From: Glycine soja
Taxonomy: Eukaryota; Streptophyta; Magnoliopsida; Fabales; Fabaceae
Assembly: GCF_004193775.1 (NCBI RefSeq)
Contig: NC_041002.1
Coordinates: 10,700,485 to 10,764,484, forward strand
Direction of reading: 5' to 3'
Length of the DNA stretch: 64,000 nt
Below, in pieces: positions 24,526 to 37,486 of the stretch. Position 1 is the stretch's first letter. Every line of letters begins with the position of its first letter. The translations under genes and the position numbers were made by a program. The notes beneath the pieces were generated by a model. The model saw only the letters and a list, made by a program, of their open reading frames with translations. It had not been told where the DNA came from and made no database searches.

Positions 24526-26680
24526 TTGGAAACCACTTTCAATGAACAATCCAAATACTGCTCAGGTTTGGGTTGTATATCTAAACCTTGGAAATATGGA
24601 GCCTTCAACCGTTGAAAACTTACTCTATGGAGATCAACATTGGACATTCTAAGGGTACTGTATCTTCAAACAAAAATTACTATGGTGATCATTCTCAAAT
24701 TTCCTTTAAATTGTTTGTACAAACTCATATATTGAACCTACTGAAGCACAGGTTGGAAAAAGGACTACATGGATGGATACAAATTTGCAAAAAAAAAAAT
24801 GATCATTTTCAAGAATCAAATTCCATTGTTACTGCTAATCAAAATCACCATATTCCAACAACTTCCAATTGATGCACTGAGGAAGTTATTGAAGAAATAA
24901 CTAATTTTCAGGACTACTTGTCAGAGAATGAATGGTAAGGTTGATTTGTTAAATGGATAACTTTATGGTTTGAAATGACACCTTGGAAGTTTAATTCCCT
25001 TGTTTTATTTCTGGATAATATCGTGCCTTTTTCTTTTTGTAGTAAAATCGGAAGGCTTACACTCGCAAAACTTTTGACTGCTCTTGATATGTTATCATCT
25101 CAACATGATGGAAGAAAATCTAACAGTGAAGAAGTTCTCCAACTTTATACCGATCTGATGAAGTTGGATCCAACACATTCTATATACTACAAGGAAGAGC
25201 ATAGTTTGATACCACTAAAGTGAGTAATATAATTTTCTTTAGTATTAAATATCTATCATAACATGATCTTGTTCCCCTTTCCCTTTTGTTGATAAAGATG
25301 TCAAATACTCATGTGAATATCAATCAGCATAAATTTCATGTGAATATGAATATATGATAGCTAGCTAGAATAAATGGACCTTCCATTCTTGTATTTGCAT
25401 ATCACATGATTGTCTTCTTCTTTCAATTTGACAATAGGAAACATGACTAGGAATGTATTTATTTGTATTTGACTGAAAAAGATTTTCTAAGATTCCCATG
25501 TGTGATGTGGGGTAAAAAGTGGAAACTGAAAATATTTTCAGAACCAAACTTTCACTTTATAGTTTTATATTAAAAACAGTTGACTGAAGAAAAGCCATTT
25601 AGAAAATACAAGAATCTTGTAATTTTCTTAATGATTTTTCCCCCTCATCTGGTTTTCCTATAAAATTGCACTAGATTTTGGAAAGATTTTACTAGGCCAC
25701 GCTGGTGTATGCTTATTTTTACAACTTAACACTAGTGCAAATTTTCTGTTTCTTCCCCAAAAAAATCTTTTTACTCTTACTATTTTTTTATGATTCTGCA
25801 GATAACTTCAACTAGGGACTCTTTAATATCATACTGCCATTACTATAAAAGATGCAACAGAAACAGTCACTGGTTATGTCTGTCTACGATTACAAAATCT
25901 ATCACTGTCACGGATAGGATCCATTGAGAATTTATTGTGGGTGCAAATCCTTAGCCACAACAAACTTCGATCCGTTGAAGGTAGAACTTGCATATCTTAT
26001 AATTTAGCTGTAACTTAGCTTTTATCCCCCTTCAAATACAAGAATCTTTGCTTATTCCTTTAGTAAGGTCCGCAACATGGATTCTAGTATGCCATTGCGC
26101 TTAATCCTATACCATAGATTCATGACCCCCCCCCCCCCCCCCCCCCGCCCTTATTTTTAATACTTAATGCTAACTCTAGCGTAGGTTGTATCCTTGTCTA
26201 ATCACTTTTGGAAAGTTTAGCTTTTGATGTTGTATCTAAGAATGGAAATAAAATGTCTCATACTGATCTTTTGACAGGGTTGGAGGCCATGCAACTTCTA
26301 TCTTGCTTAAATCTGAGTCATAATAAATTCGGTAGCTTTACTGCTTTGGGGCCTCAGATTGCTCAAGTCACTTAAAGTGTTGAATATCTCGTACAACGAA
26401 TTAGGCTCTCACTCAATTGACACAACGGGATACTTATGCTCTTCTCCTGTAGCTAATACCAAAGAATTTGCTTGGGACCGTTTTGAAATTCTAACTGGCA
26501 GCTTTAGTGCCACAAAATTTTGGGAAGCTTTCTTGATATTTGGAAACTTAGCATTGACTGAGTTAAACATCAACATCACAGGGAATATGCAGTAGCTAGC
26601 TGATGAGAACTTCAGGTTATTTCTTGTCAAAGTTCTGCCAACACTTAAGGGGCTAGATTATGAGAATTATCTTGACCTAT
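24526..26680 (+). pseudogene. RGTA 3' part with LRR tail
   Basis: The exon interrupted by the CACTA resumes (KPLSMNNPNTAQVWVV, then NMEPSTVENLLYGDQHW), meets a stop and a small internal deletion, and continues to a donor at 24934. Exon 25043-25219 is intact (KIGRLTLAKLLTALDML, YTDLMKLDPTHSIYY). Exon 25801-about 25981 has a one-base shift before TETVTGYVCLRLQNLSLSR. Exon 26279-26680 encodes leucine-rich repeats (LLSCLNLSHNKFGSF, LLKSLKVLNISYNELGSHS) with another shift between them, ending near LPTLKGLD. Plant RGTA proteins have PPTA repeats, a central domain and LRRs in this order. Multiple lesions make it a pseudogene beyond the CACTA insertion alone. Confidence 0.85.
26126..26146. repeat. 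Poly-C tract
   Basis: 21 consecutive C residues in an RGTA intron. Confidence 0.95.
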
Positions 26681-28565
26681 CTCGGCTTTTAGGGATACAA
26701 TTTATCTTACTGATACGATGTGAAGATTTACCTCCTCATAAGAAGACTGTTCATCATTGGGTAAACTTGTCCTTGACAAAGGATATTTTTTAACCCGTTT
26801 CTCATTTGGTCCTTGTTGGCATCAGGTGTTACAATGCTATTATGGATTATGCTTACGCCAATAGAAGTGGGTAACATATTTTTACAGTATACAAATACCA
26901 AATGACGTCTTTGACGAGTAATACAAGCTCCTTGTTCAAATCTCAGTGCTTGGCCTTAGTCATGAAGAAGGTGCAGTTTATATGATCCTTAAGCATGTAC
27001 ACGATCTTTGATATTAGCCTTGTTAGGCTTGAATTTCCCTTAATTTATGTATTTATGTATAATATTTGCTGTGCTGACACGTGAAGGTGTAGTCCATTCT
27101 GTTGTGAGGGATGAAAGTATCATTTGTGTAATCAATCTCTCTCATTCGGCCTTTTGATCTTAAACTTATATTTTGAACATTGATGCTTAAAAGGGTGATT
27201 TTAACTTGTTGCCTTACAAATCGATATATTTTTTTTGGTAAATTCTAAGTTGCACTAGTTGCTCCAAAGGATACTACAAAGAACATCCTAGCTCCACTTG
27301 ATCACATAAATAAGATCATTTATCATATTACTTTCGAAATTCCCAACTGCCTCATAGAACCTCGATCTCCCTATTGCACCTTATCAAAGGAACTTAGAGC
27401 CACAAGAACAATAATACTCTTCATTGGAACACACGAGGCAAATATATATATATATATATATATATACACACGTGTGTGTGTTTGTATAGGACATTTTGAT
27501 GGAATATCATGGAAGGATCTATTGTTATATGGAATGACCTCAACTCACAGTTCATCTACAATTTCATCACATGTAAGAAGATTTTGATGATGTCACATTT
27601 ACAAGCACGTGTAAGGTTGGGAAAGGATGAGCCACTCTGAAGTTTCTCAGCCAATTTTGCAAAGTAACTCTAGTCCCATATCTACAACCGTCCATTCAGT
27701 TTCACATCATTGTGAAAGTAAGAAAAAAAAAACCTATCCCTCGCTAAATCCAAGTCGACCACAATGGCAAAATTCTGGAGTTAACCATCAATTTGGTCCC
27801 TCAAGTATTACACTCCTAAATAGTCTTTAAATAATGAAATAATATAAATAATTCTTAAAGTATTAAATATCCATCAATTTAGTTCCTATATTGACATTTT
27901 ACCAACATGCAGAGACAAATTTGAAGGATTTTTAAATATTTGGAAAACTATCTAGTATGATTTCTAATACTTAGGAAATTATTTATATAATTTGTTTAAT
28001 TTTTGGGAACTATTTAAGAAAGAGTAATACTTTAAAAATGAAAATGATGGTGCATTCATTCTTCCAGGGAGAAACCAAATGTTTCTAGTACGTTGGCACA
28101 AGTTGTCAAGCCCCCGAAAACAAAGTCAAGGGAAGAAAAGCAAAACACCCCAAAAGAAAAATAGTTTGATTTTGCATAAGCTAGAAAGATTAAATTCCAA
28201 TAACTGCCTCTAAAAACATATCACAAAAATGTATTTTTCCCAGACAATCCTCAAATGCACTCAAAATAACTAAACTAAGTATACATATCATAAAATTGCC
28301 AAGCAAAAGCTCAATAATACTGAATAATTATAATTATAATATGTATCATACAAGCAAAATAGATGACAAGCCCCCTACAGAAGAAGCCTCAATATCTCCA
28401 CAAATGATTGTGTATTTGTGTTCTAGGTTTATATAATTTTAAAATAACCATTAAAAGTCAAACAAATGGGGAAGGATGTACAGAAACCAAAAGTTATATG
28501 CTGCGTCAAGAACAAGTGAGAAATCTGGATGCAAGTGGATGCTCATGAAAATGCCACATAAATTA
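26681..28565. other. Intergenic, RGTA 3' flank and BIM2 3' flank
   Basis: AT-rich sequence with a (TA)n run at 27442-27466. It separates the convergent ends of the RGTA pseudogene (+) and the BIM2-like gene (minus). No other gene is recognised. Confidence 0.6.
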
Positions 28566-31500
28566 TCACTTATATGTTTTCATTCTTTTTTGTACTTGAT
28601 CCGAGTCTTCTCCACTGCCTGCATCTCTAAAATGTGCAATTGTTTGATTGTTTGAAGAAGGGTTGTCATGATGCTGCATAACACAAACAAAAGAGGATCA
28701 GTGCTTCAGTATACAAACTAGGTACTTGAAATTTTGCATATTTTGGATTTTGGTGGATATCACTTAATCAAACTATCACCAGATAGATAATTGACGAGCA
28801 TATCATCAAAGAACCCACCTATTTTTAATTTCAAATATTAATACTCTAACATTGATTAGTTACCAGTCTCAGTTCTAATGCTCCTCTGTTACATCCTGAG
28901 CACAGCAAAATGGGAAGGCAATTGATAGGGTTCAACCAGAAATTAGAGAACAAGAATCGAATGAAAAGAGTCTGGTTAACCTTCCTTCTGAATCAATGTG
29001 ATTCAGAAGTACGAACGATATAATGAGGTAATTCCATAGTCCCCAAACACTCCCAAAATTGACTTACAACAATGACACCTCTATTCTCTCACCATCCAAC
29101 TTATAACAGCTGTAACAGCCGTGGCAGTGCCGGCGTGGTGACTGGCTGGTGGCTGGTGGGTGCATGATGCAGGTAGTCTGAGTGTTGAGGTGAGTGTGCC
29201 AAAGGGATTTAGGTTTAGTTTAGTGTCTGTGTATTAGAGCTGAGCCTTAGGTTAGGGGTTTTAGTTTCACTAAAACACCCCCATTTTTTTGTTAAAAATC
29301 ACACACCCTATTTTATTTTTTTAATAGAGATTAAAATACCCGCGGGTAAAACCCGATTAACCTGTGAATTATGCGGGGCAGGCTAAAAAGAAATAGTATA
29401 ACAAATTCTTTTTTCCAATACATGATCTTCAAACTTATAAGGTCTTAAAACTAATTCTAATTAAGAATTAATGATATTAAAATCATAAATTCAATTACAC
29501 TAATGGTTGAAATTCTAGATAATGAAAATCCAAAATCAATAGAATATTTGTCAAATGAATCCCATAAATTCATTTAAAATATTAATTTTGTATCACAAAT
29601 TTTTCCATATTTTTATAAAAATGTCTGGGACAAAATATTATTTTCCGTTTACAACATTTCTATATACACTGGTAGGGTATCGAAATCTTCTTAGGGTGTG
29701 TTTTGAAACCCGTTCCAGCAGTGTTGAACGGAAAAATCTCACATTCGAATATAAAAAAATAGGAGGGAGGGTGATGGATTGGCGTTACATTGGATGGAAC
29801 AGGAATGCAAACACACACATCTCGCAATAGAAAGACACAAGTATTAATGAAGACAACATGCCACTATATACCTTGGGAGAAGAGGTCCCACAACTCAGTC
29901 CTTTGTTTCCTCGTTTCCCAAGATTAATCTGAACTGAGATGCTAGCCTGTGACAGATCTAAACCAGCACTTTGTAGCGCTTGAGTTAGATTATTCAACAA
30001 CCTGTTCATCAAATGGTTTAATACTTGTTATTAATGATGACAAAGACTTCAAAAACAGAAAAAGAAAAATGCTAGAACAATATTCTAAATGACATTAGCA
30101 TATAGGTATCCATCCAAAACCATTTGAAGAAGCATCTAGAGGGTCCCAAATGGTACTGCTGGGAGTCAACATGAGTAATAACATTCTAAAACCAGCTTAC
30201 ACTAATTTACTCAAGACTATTAGAAACCTTTAAAACACTACAAGCAACATTACGGCACAATGACTATCAATTTAAGAAAATGCCAACTTATTTGAATTCT
30301 TATAAATTGAATAACAGATGGTTTCAGAATCTCAACCACATTTCACACTTTTAAGACAGTATATAAAGGAGTAATGTGGTCCCCAGCAGTCCAACATTTT
30401 GCTGATGCAAGACATGAATTAGTGATGTGTAAATTGTAATCCACACAATACAGTGACCAAGAACCTAATTCAAGACCCATCAGGTAGCATAAGAATTGGG
30501 GGAACAAATGCTATTTAGCTAATTCCTCAGGAGCTAATAGCGGTCTTGAAATGTTACCTTTTTCCCTTTTCTATTTTTTCAGAAAAAAAAAAGTAAATAT
30601 CCATCAATTTAGTAATCTCTCACTCCCCTCAACAATGATGAAGCACCAACTCGTGTTCTCTTCTCCATATGAACATATACTAAAGAATGAATGAAACGTA
30701 ACAAACAGGGAACATAAAATCAACATACATGTTGCCTTACAATTGTCAAACATCACAACATTATTGAAATCTTTGTGAAAATGTAATATCAGATTTTTAA
30801 AAATGGACAAATTCAAAAGAAAAAGCGGGCATTATTAGATTTTTAAAACCATAACAAGAAGAAATCAAGAAAGTTCTTTAAAAAACTAAAAGAATAGATA
30901 AATAAAAAGTGTATCAATTATCAAACATCCATAATAAACAGAGCCATACAATCTAACAGAAATAAAATAATAATAATAATAATAATAATAACAACAACAA
31001 CAATAAACTTTAAGCAATTACCCACCCTTGGGAATATGCACTTGAGATGCTAATTGTCCCTCCTTCAACCGTGAATTCATCCTGTTGGTTCTGTGGTTCA
31101 CTAGTTGTTGGGCATTCAGTTGATTGTGGATCAGAAACAGTTCCATGAAGAGGATGTGCAAGTACACCATCACTTCTGACAGGAACAGACATGTTTGCAT
31201 GCATAGCAAGGGGAAGAGGCATTCCCTTGTTTACTAAATCAGGTTGCCTCTCAGCCGTCTTGTTGACAATATCCCTGCTCTGATAAGGATCTATTGTATT
31301 CTGGGTGCCACTAAGCATAGTTGGAGAGATACTAGCATTGCTTTCGTCAAACTTTACAGGAAAAGGTGATACTGGACCCAAACCATTCTTTACAGCTGTA
31401 GGTTGACCAGCAAAGCTCTGGACACGCCAATGACTATTTCTCTGTATTATTACAGTGAGTAAGCAAGCTAATACAATAAAAAATTTAACCAATGAAATAG

Positions 31501-33611
31501 GTTGATCATCATACTATACATATTACTCTATATTATCAGTTAAGTACTTACGTTGATAAGTTCAACCAAAAGCAACAGAGTTAAAGAAATTCGACGACAG
31601 CAGAGGAACCTTTTATGATAAAGAAAAATTCTAGCAACACACTTTCTAATCCATTCTTTTGAACACACACTCTACCATTGGTTGAAATTTGTTGAAAATC
31701 ACAAATTTCTTTAGGTCTCACTTCTTATCTAATGAGTCTCTTAATTTTGTAGTTTTTAACTAATATAAAATATGTGTTAGATTAGAGAGTGTGCTGTTAG
31801 CACTCCTCTATCAAAAAACACTACTCTTAGAATGTTGGGTTTGGGCCTAACCAACCCCAAAAGTTCGCTCTACACTATTTTGGTTATAATACTAGACAAT
31901 GCAAGACCTCCAATACACACCCCTTATGCCAAGGACATCTCAGGTATCTGATAACAGGTGACCTAACAGGTCATCAGATACCATCTTAGAATTTTAGGTT
32001 TGAGTCTAACTCAACCCCAAAAGTTAGCTCATGAAGTAAGAGTTGTCCCTCACTTATATACACTATTTTGGACATATTACTAGACAATGTGAGATCTCCA
32101 ACAAAAATAATAAATCAAATAATTGTTATCAATTTGGCAAATAATATATGAAAAATAGAAGTCCAAACTGCAGTTGAGACCAATATAATGATTAAGTAAT
32201 TCAAAATAAAGACTGTTTCTATTTCACTCTATATCTCTATTCTGTTAATTTTAACTAATAATTTTCATTTCATCCAGGTGCTCACATGTCAACGTATTTG
32301 CATTTTGCAATAATGGCTTTGTCTAACTTCATGTCAGCATTTTTGTATGCTAAACAACCGTTTTGATATTGTTTTTGGCAAACCAGTATTATACAATAAG
32401 GGATTTGCATACAGTTAAAAGCAAAAGATCCCAAAAACATTATGGTTTTTCTAATTTACCCATGGCATCAACTTCAGGGGCTCTTGACCCCAACCTTGAT
32501 ATGAACCTTCATACTTTTGTACCTTCTCCTGTAAGTACTGAACATACTCCATCACCTGCAAAGAAACATGACAGATTGACAGGTTGTTTGATATATTCTC
32601 AATCAATTTAAACTAGAAAAATATAATTATTTTACAAAATGTACCTCTAATAAAAATGATGCCGTGTCCCTCTTTTGATCACTATGAGGTATGAGATCCC
32701 TCAATATCTGGAATCTGGAGGAAAGGGTTACCAATCATCAAAACTCCAACTGAATGCACTAAAATTTTAAGCTCTCTAAGTTAATTAAAAAACACATAGG
32801 ACCTCATAAATCCATTATAAACTTATCACGTAACATTTAATACTTAAGACTTCAATATCAAAAGTTTTTTATCTGAGAAGGATAAAAGATAATAGAAGAG
32901 CCTTACAAGAAACTGACTTTCAAGATTTTAACATTCTTTACAACAAATTTTAAGTAGCCTCTTTCACAATCACTAGCATGAATATCGCTTACTACCAATT
33001 CTGCAGCAGGGGTTAAGACAAAGATAAAATTGAAGCAATGAAGTGATAAGATCCACAGCAATGTAAAACTGCTGACAAACCTATCCACCTTTACACTCAC
33101 CATCCATTAAATAAAAAGAATTGTACTAAAGAGAACCAACAAATTATTTCAATTTCAAATCAACCAAAACCAATAATAAGCTATGACTTAATTTCTGAGT
33201 TTATTTTCAAGCAACTCACACTAGAACACTCAACGCACTACAGCACTAGTCTAATCAATAAGAGTTACACATATGGCATACCTCTCATTTATCTTGCTCC
33301 TTCTCCGCTGCTCGGTCACAGAATGTTTCGATCTTATCGCACTAGCCTTGTCGATGGCTTTTCCATCTGCTATAACAACAAGAACTCTAAATTCATTCAA
33401 ACATGAACTTGAGAAGAAACACCTCATAATTGAATCTAACATTAACGTAGGAATGAGATATAATCACGCAAACATGTTTTTTTTTTCCAATGAAAATTAA
33501 GAAGGTACCTTTGTTGGCGTTAGGGGCAGAGGAAGTACCCTGTTTCTTGGAAGAACCAAACTCTTCTTCCTCGTACTCATCCTCTTCCTGGCTCCCTTTC
33601 CCTGCTCTCAT
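28566..33611 (-). CDS. BIM2: BIM2-like bHLH transcription factor, seven exons, intact
   Basis: Seven minus-strand exons with GT/AG borders and matching phases are readable: 33509-33611, 33282-33369, 32645-32714, 32460-32555, 31026-31441, 29872-30001 and 28566-28673. Together they encode 336 residues and a stop. The start [17 protein letters not shown] is acidic. The basic region and first helix read [17 protein letters not shown], then [20 protein letters not shown] and [18 protein letters not shown] complete the bHLH. The C-terminal half carries [13 protein letters not shown] and [18 protein letters not shown], then RMKTYK. BIM proteins are nuclear E-box binders that act with BES1 in brassinosteroid signalling. 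Arabidopsis BIM2 is of similar size. An in-frame ATG also exists at 33623. No disabling lesion was seen. It is the only clearly intact host gene here. Confidence 0.88.
30964..31006. repeat. TAA/CAA trinucleotide microsatellite
   Basis: About nine TAA units followed by about five CAA units in the BIM2 intron just downstream of the 31026-31441 exon. Confidence 0.9.
31830..32105. repeat. Two diverged copies of a ~130-bp repeat in a BIM2 intron
   Basis: Two segments share the order CTTAGAAT..., then CAACCCCAAAAGTT, GCTC..., CACTATTTTGG, ACTAGACAATG and ACCTCCAA. The sequence resembles legume short LTR (TRIM-like) repeats; the family is not certain. They lie in the intron between exons at 31026-31441 and 32460-32555. 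Confidence 0.6.
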
Positions 33612-33860
33612 TGTTCTAAACAAAGGGTATCACTGAGCACTTCTGAATCACGAAAAAAGAAGAGAACTTTGAGGGAAACAGGGATACCCAGATGGGAAAT
33701 TGAGAAGAGAAAGGAGAAAGTGGAATTGGGTCAGGTGAGATTTTGAGAAGGGTGTTCACCAGCGGCGGCGTTGAAGGTGGAAGTTGGTGTCTTCCGGCGA
33801 GTCACCACCACCGGAGAGAGAAGAAGAAGGAGGAGCGCTAGCATGTGACTGATCCCATGC
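33612..33860 (-). promoter_or_regulatory. Probable 5' leader/promoter-proximal region of BIM2-like gene
   Basis: GC-richer than its surroundings, with GAGAGAAGAAGAAGG-type purine runs near 33815. It lies directly upstream of the first exon. No precise TATA box or start site could be fixed. Confidence 0.35.
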
Positions 33861-36649
33861 GTATCTCGTGAGCCTTCTTCATTTGGCAATAAACCCCTTC
33901 TTTCGTATTCTCACACTTCTTTCTTAATCATTTTCGAGTCTTTACCTGGATCATAATAAATTAATAATAATAATTAAAAAAAATAATGCATTTTGTTCCA
34001 TGTTAAGCATTTAGAAGGAAGGTATGACAACTATTTTTCTTATTATTGTTATTATTATTATAGTAATTTAATTAAATTCGAATGATATTGTAAAAAAATA
34101 TTATATTATTATTCGATCTAACATGAATAATATTTTCTTTTTCAATTTTAATAATAATTTTTATGTTTAAGATAATTTTTAATTGATTGATAATGTAAAA
34201 AAATTACACTTACTTTATAAATGAAAATTCAATTCAATTATAATTAGTAGTAATAATAATCATTTTTATATATTTTTTAAAAAAAAATTATCAAAATATT
34301 CAATAAATGAAATATTAGATAATCATATATATTCTTATATTTTCTTATAATAATAATGACTTAACACGGGTTAAATTTGATAGTTAAATTTTATAATTAT
34401 AATTATTCATCATAAAAATTAAAAAAAAATATTCATTTCATATAATTAAAGTAAGTATATATACATATCAAATAACTTCAATAAAATTAATAAATTTATT
34501 TATGTAAGAACATTAAATATATATATATATATATATATGATAATTTTTAGCATAATAAATTAAATTTCAATAATACAATAATAATTAAAATTCAATTATA
34601 CAATACTAATTTGTTGCTTTAATATGTTTCAAGACATTATCAAATATCAATGTGGTCAAAATTATGCAATTTTAACTTAATTAGGTTAGAGATAAAGAAA
34701 TTTAAATAAAATAATAATATGTTAAAAGATATAAGGATAATTAAAAGCGATAAGAATAATTAAGGAGGAGATGAAATCACGAAAGTGATAAGGGGGAAAA
34801 GATAAATATTAAGTGGGGAATTTTTAACAACAGGAAATATTTGCATGGGGGAGTGTAGTTCACTTCTAATTAAAGAGAATTTAAATGAAATTGAGAGTAA
34901 AGAGAGTAGATTCACAAGCTAGATAGTATTCTTCTAATATTTCTTATTACTAGTCGTCTTTTAGTTTATGAAATTTTTATTTGTAAATTATTCAAGAAAC
35001 TTTTAGTCTATCAAAACTATAATTTGTAAATATATTTTTTAAAGAAAACGCATAATTTTTCTTTTATAAATCCAATCTTTCATAGACCAATGCAATACAT
35101 GAGGAATATGGTCAGTACGAATTTAACGTAATGCATTTTGCTGTGTTCGAGATATTTAAGGAAGGAAGGATTGAGATTGATTTTGGTGAGCAAATGAAGG
35201 TCCTTCCTTGGTTTAGTGGTGGCCGATATAGGTTAGCTACAGCCTTCAATATGGTACTTCGCTCCTGAATATTTGGTTTGTTTATAAATAAATTAAGTAA
35301 TTCGGTGTAACTTTAATAAATCACGTCAGTATGTATTTTATAACGTGATATGAATTATATTGATACATCAGTCAATTAAATTTTTTTTTTTTTTTACAAT
35401 TCAAATTTGAGGATCTAATAACTAATATTTTATTTTTTATTTTCATTTTTATCTTAATATTTTAATAAAACATCACTTTATCCCTAATCTTTATAACTGA
35501 AAAACACAACCAGCTATTTTTAAATGCTAATTTTTAAAACTATTTCCAATTAAATTGAATTTAAAACTGAAAAACACAAACAGCTACGGGGTGTTTCTGT
35601 TTTTCACTTTGGCTTTTTTTAATTCTAGAAACAAGGAAACAATTATTTCTATTTTTAATTTTGTTTCAAAACACATTCTCAAAATAAATTTATCAAGCGA
35701 TTTTATTTTTATTTTTTTTATCTCTAAATTTATTCAATTTGATACTTACCAAACAAACAGTTCTTCAAAACTATTTTACAGAATAATATTTAAAAAAAAA
35801 TCATAACACAATCAACCAGGCCTTAAGCAACCTGGGCTCAATTCAGGTGGTTGATGAGGAGGTTGCGGATAGCAGATCCTTTGAATCCTTAACACTCAAA
35901 ATCGCAGTATCTATAATTCTAATCAGTTTAAAGTTAAGCTACTTAAACTGCATTTTCTCCTTCAGTGACTTCAAAAGTTAAAATTTGTAAATACCCAAAA
36001 ACATCATTCAAAAGCATACTTTATCAAAAGTCCAATCATATTTAAGCCGAACAACTTGAATTCTTCAAATAAAAAACATCAATGCTTTTGTAATTTATAC
36101 ATCGTTCAATCAAACATTCATACATAGATACAAAGCCATCCAACATGTTCTCATTCTCAACCCAGAATTTAAACCAACCTATGCACTAATTGCCTTTTTT
36201 CTCTGCTTTCCACCACTGGAAGGTGGTGAGGTAAGGGCCACGGTGCGAAAGCGGCACGGTGAATCTGTCCGTGATTGTGGGAGACAGTGAGAGTCGAAGG
36301 CTACGATTCAGAGTTACACGATTACAAGACTAGCATTCATATTTAGGAAATTAGGAATTGAATTAAGAAGATAAGGGATAAAGTGGTCTTTTAATAAAAT
36401 TAAATTAAAAATTAAAATAAATAAAAAATATAAAATTAATTATTAGGTTATTAGATTTGAATTAAAAAAAAATTAAACATGATTAGCTTATGTGTTTACG
36501 TAATCCACATAGTACTACATGATTGAATTATATAAAATACATACCAGAGTCACATTAAAATAATAACTTAAATCTCTATGTTTCATGGTTTTTAAAACCA
36601 AAGTGAACTTTCCGGTCCATTTTTCTTGTATTGGGCTACCGAATGTGCC
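33861..36649. other. AT-rich intergenic region
   Basis: Very AT-rich with poly-A/T runs and an (AT)n tract near 34508. A GC-richer 100-bp patch at 36210-36310 has no recognisable product. No gene is supported. Confidence 0.6.
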
Positions 36650-36989
36650 ACATATTGGGAGTTGCTTTGGGCACCAGCAGAATTGCTGGTACACCCAGAA
36701 ATGTTTTTAAACTCCCATTATATCCCTCTGTTATAAGTTTTTGTTCAGTGCTTTCTTTCTTCACGTTTCTTCATGCAACCTTATTTTTTTTCCTTGACCT
36801 TCGTTCTCGTGAGAGGTGTTTCATGAGAGTTTGTCGTTCGTTCTTGTGTCCTCTTTGGTGGAGGTGCATTGTTTACGGTGGTTCGTCGACAAGTGATGGT
36901 TGTGGCGGTGGTTGGTTTGGCCATTAATGGCAAAGGTAAGTTCTTGATTTGATTTTTTCTCGTAATACTTATAGATTGATAATTCATAA

Positions 36990-37180
36990 GTTATATAAAA
37001 TTTATGGACTGATAATCCGTAAGTTTTATATAACTTACAGATTGGTAATCCGTAAGAAACATACGGATTGACAATCTGTAAGTTACCTACAAATTGTCAA
37101 TTTGTAACTTATAAATTGACAATCCGTATGTAACTTACAAAATTTCAATCCGTATGTTTCTTATGGATTACCAATTCCTA
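36990..37180. repeat. Palindromic subterminal array of MULE copy 2
   Basis: About ten alternating copies of TACGGATTGACAATCCGTA-like palindromes and variants with TTGTAAGTT spacers. Same motif family as 6860-7030. Confidence 0.75.
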
Positions 37181-37486
37181 AGTTTTTTAAATTTATTTGT
37201 TATTTTTATAAATTTATTTTATTATTTAATTAGATAAAATTAGAATTGTTAATTAAAAACTTTTAAATAATTTTAGTTTGAATATTCATTTGAAAGTTGT
37301 AGTTTATAGTTTGAAAGTGATATTAATGTGAAAATAATTTATACATAAATTTGTTTTTTTTTGTTTTTACTTTAATGTATTATATTAATAAATGCAGTAA
37401 CAAATGTGAAAATTATATGATAGTATAATTATGGTGTGATTAGGGGTTTTTTGTTTGCCATTGAATTTTTTCAATGTTTTGATAAG

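Noticed and set aside
28900..29400. Possible mobile element inside the last BIM2 intron
   Set aside because: Sequence looks repeat-derived, but no termini, TSD or coding motif could be fixed.
35555..35806. Phe/Ile-rich plus-strand frame
   Set aside because: AT-rich intergenic sequence with no support for coding.
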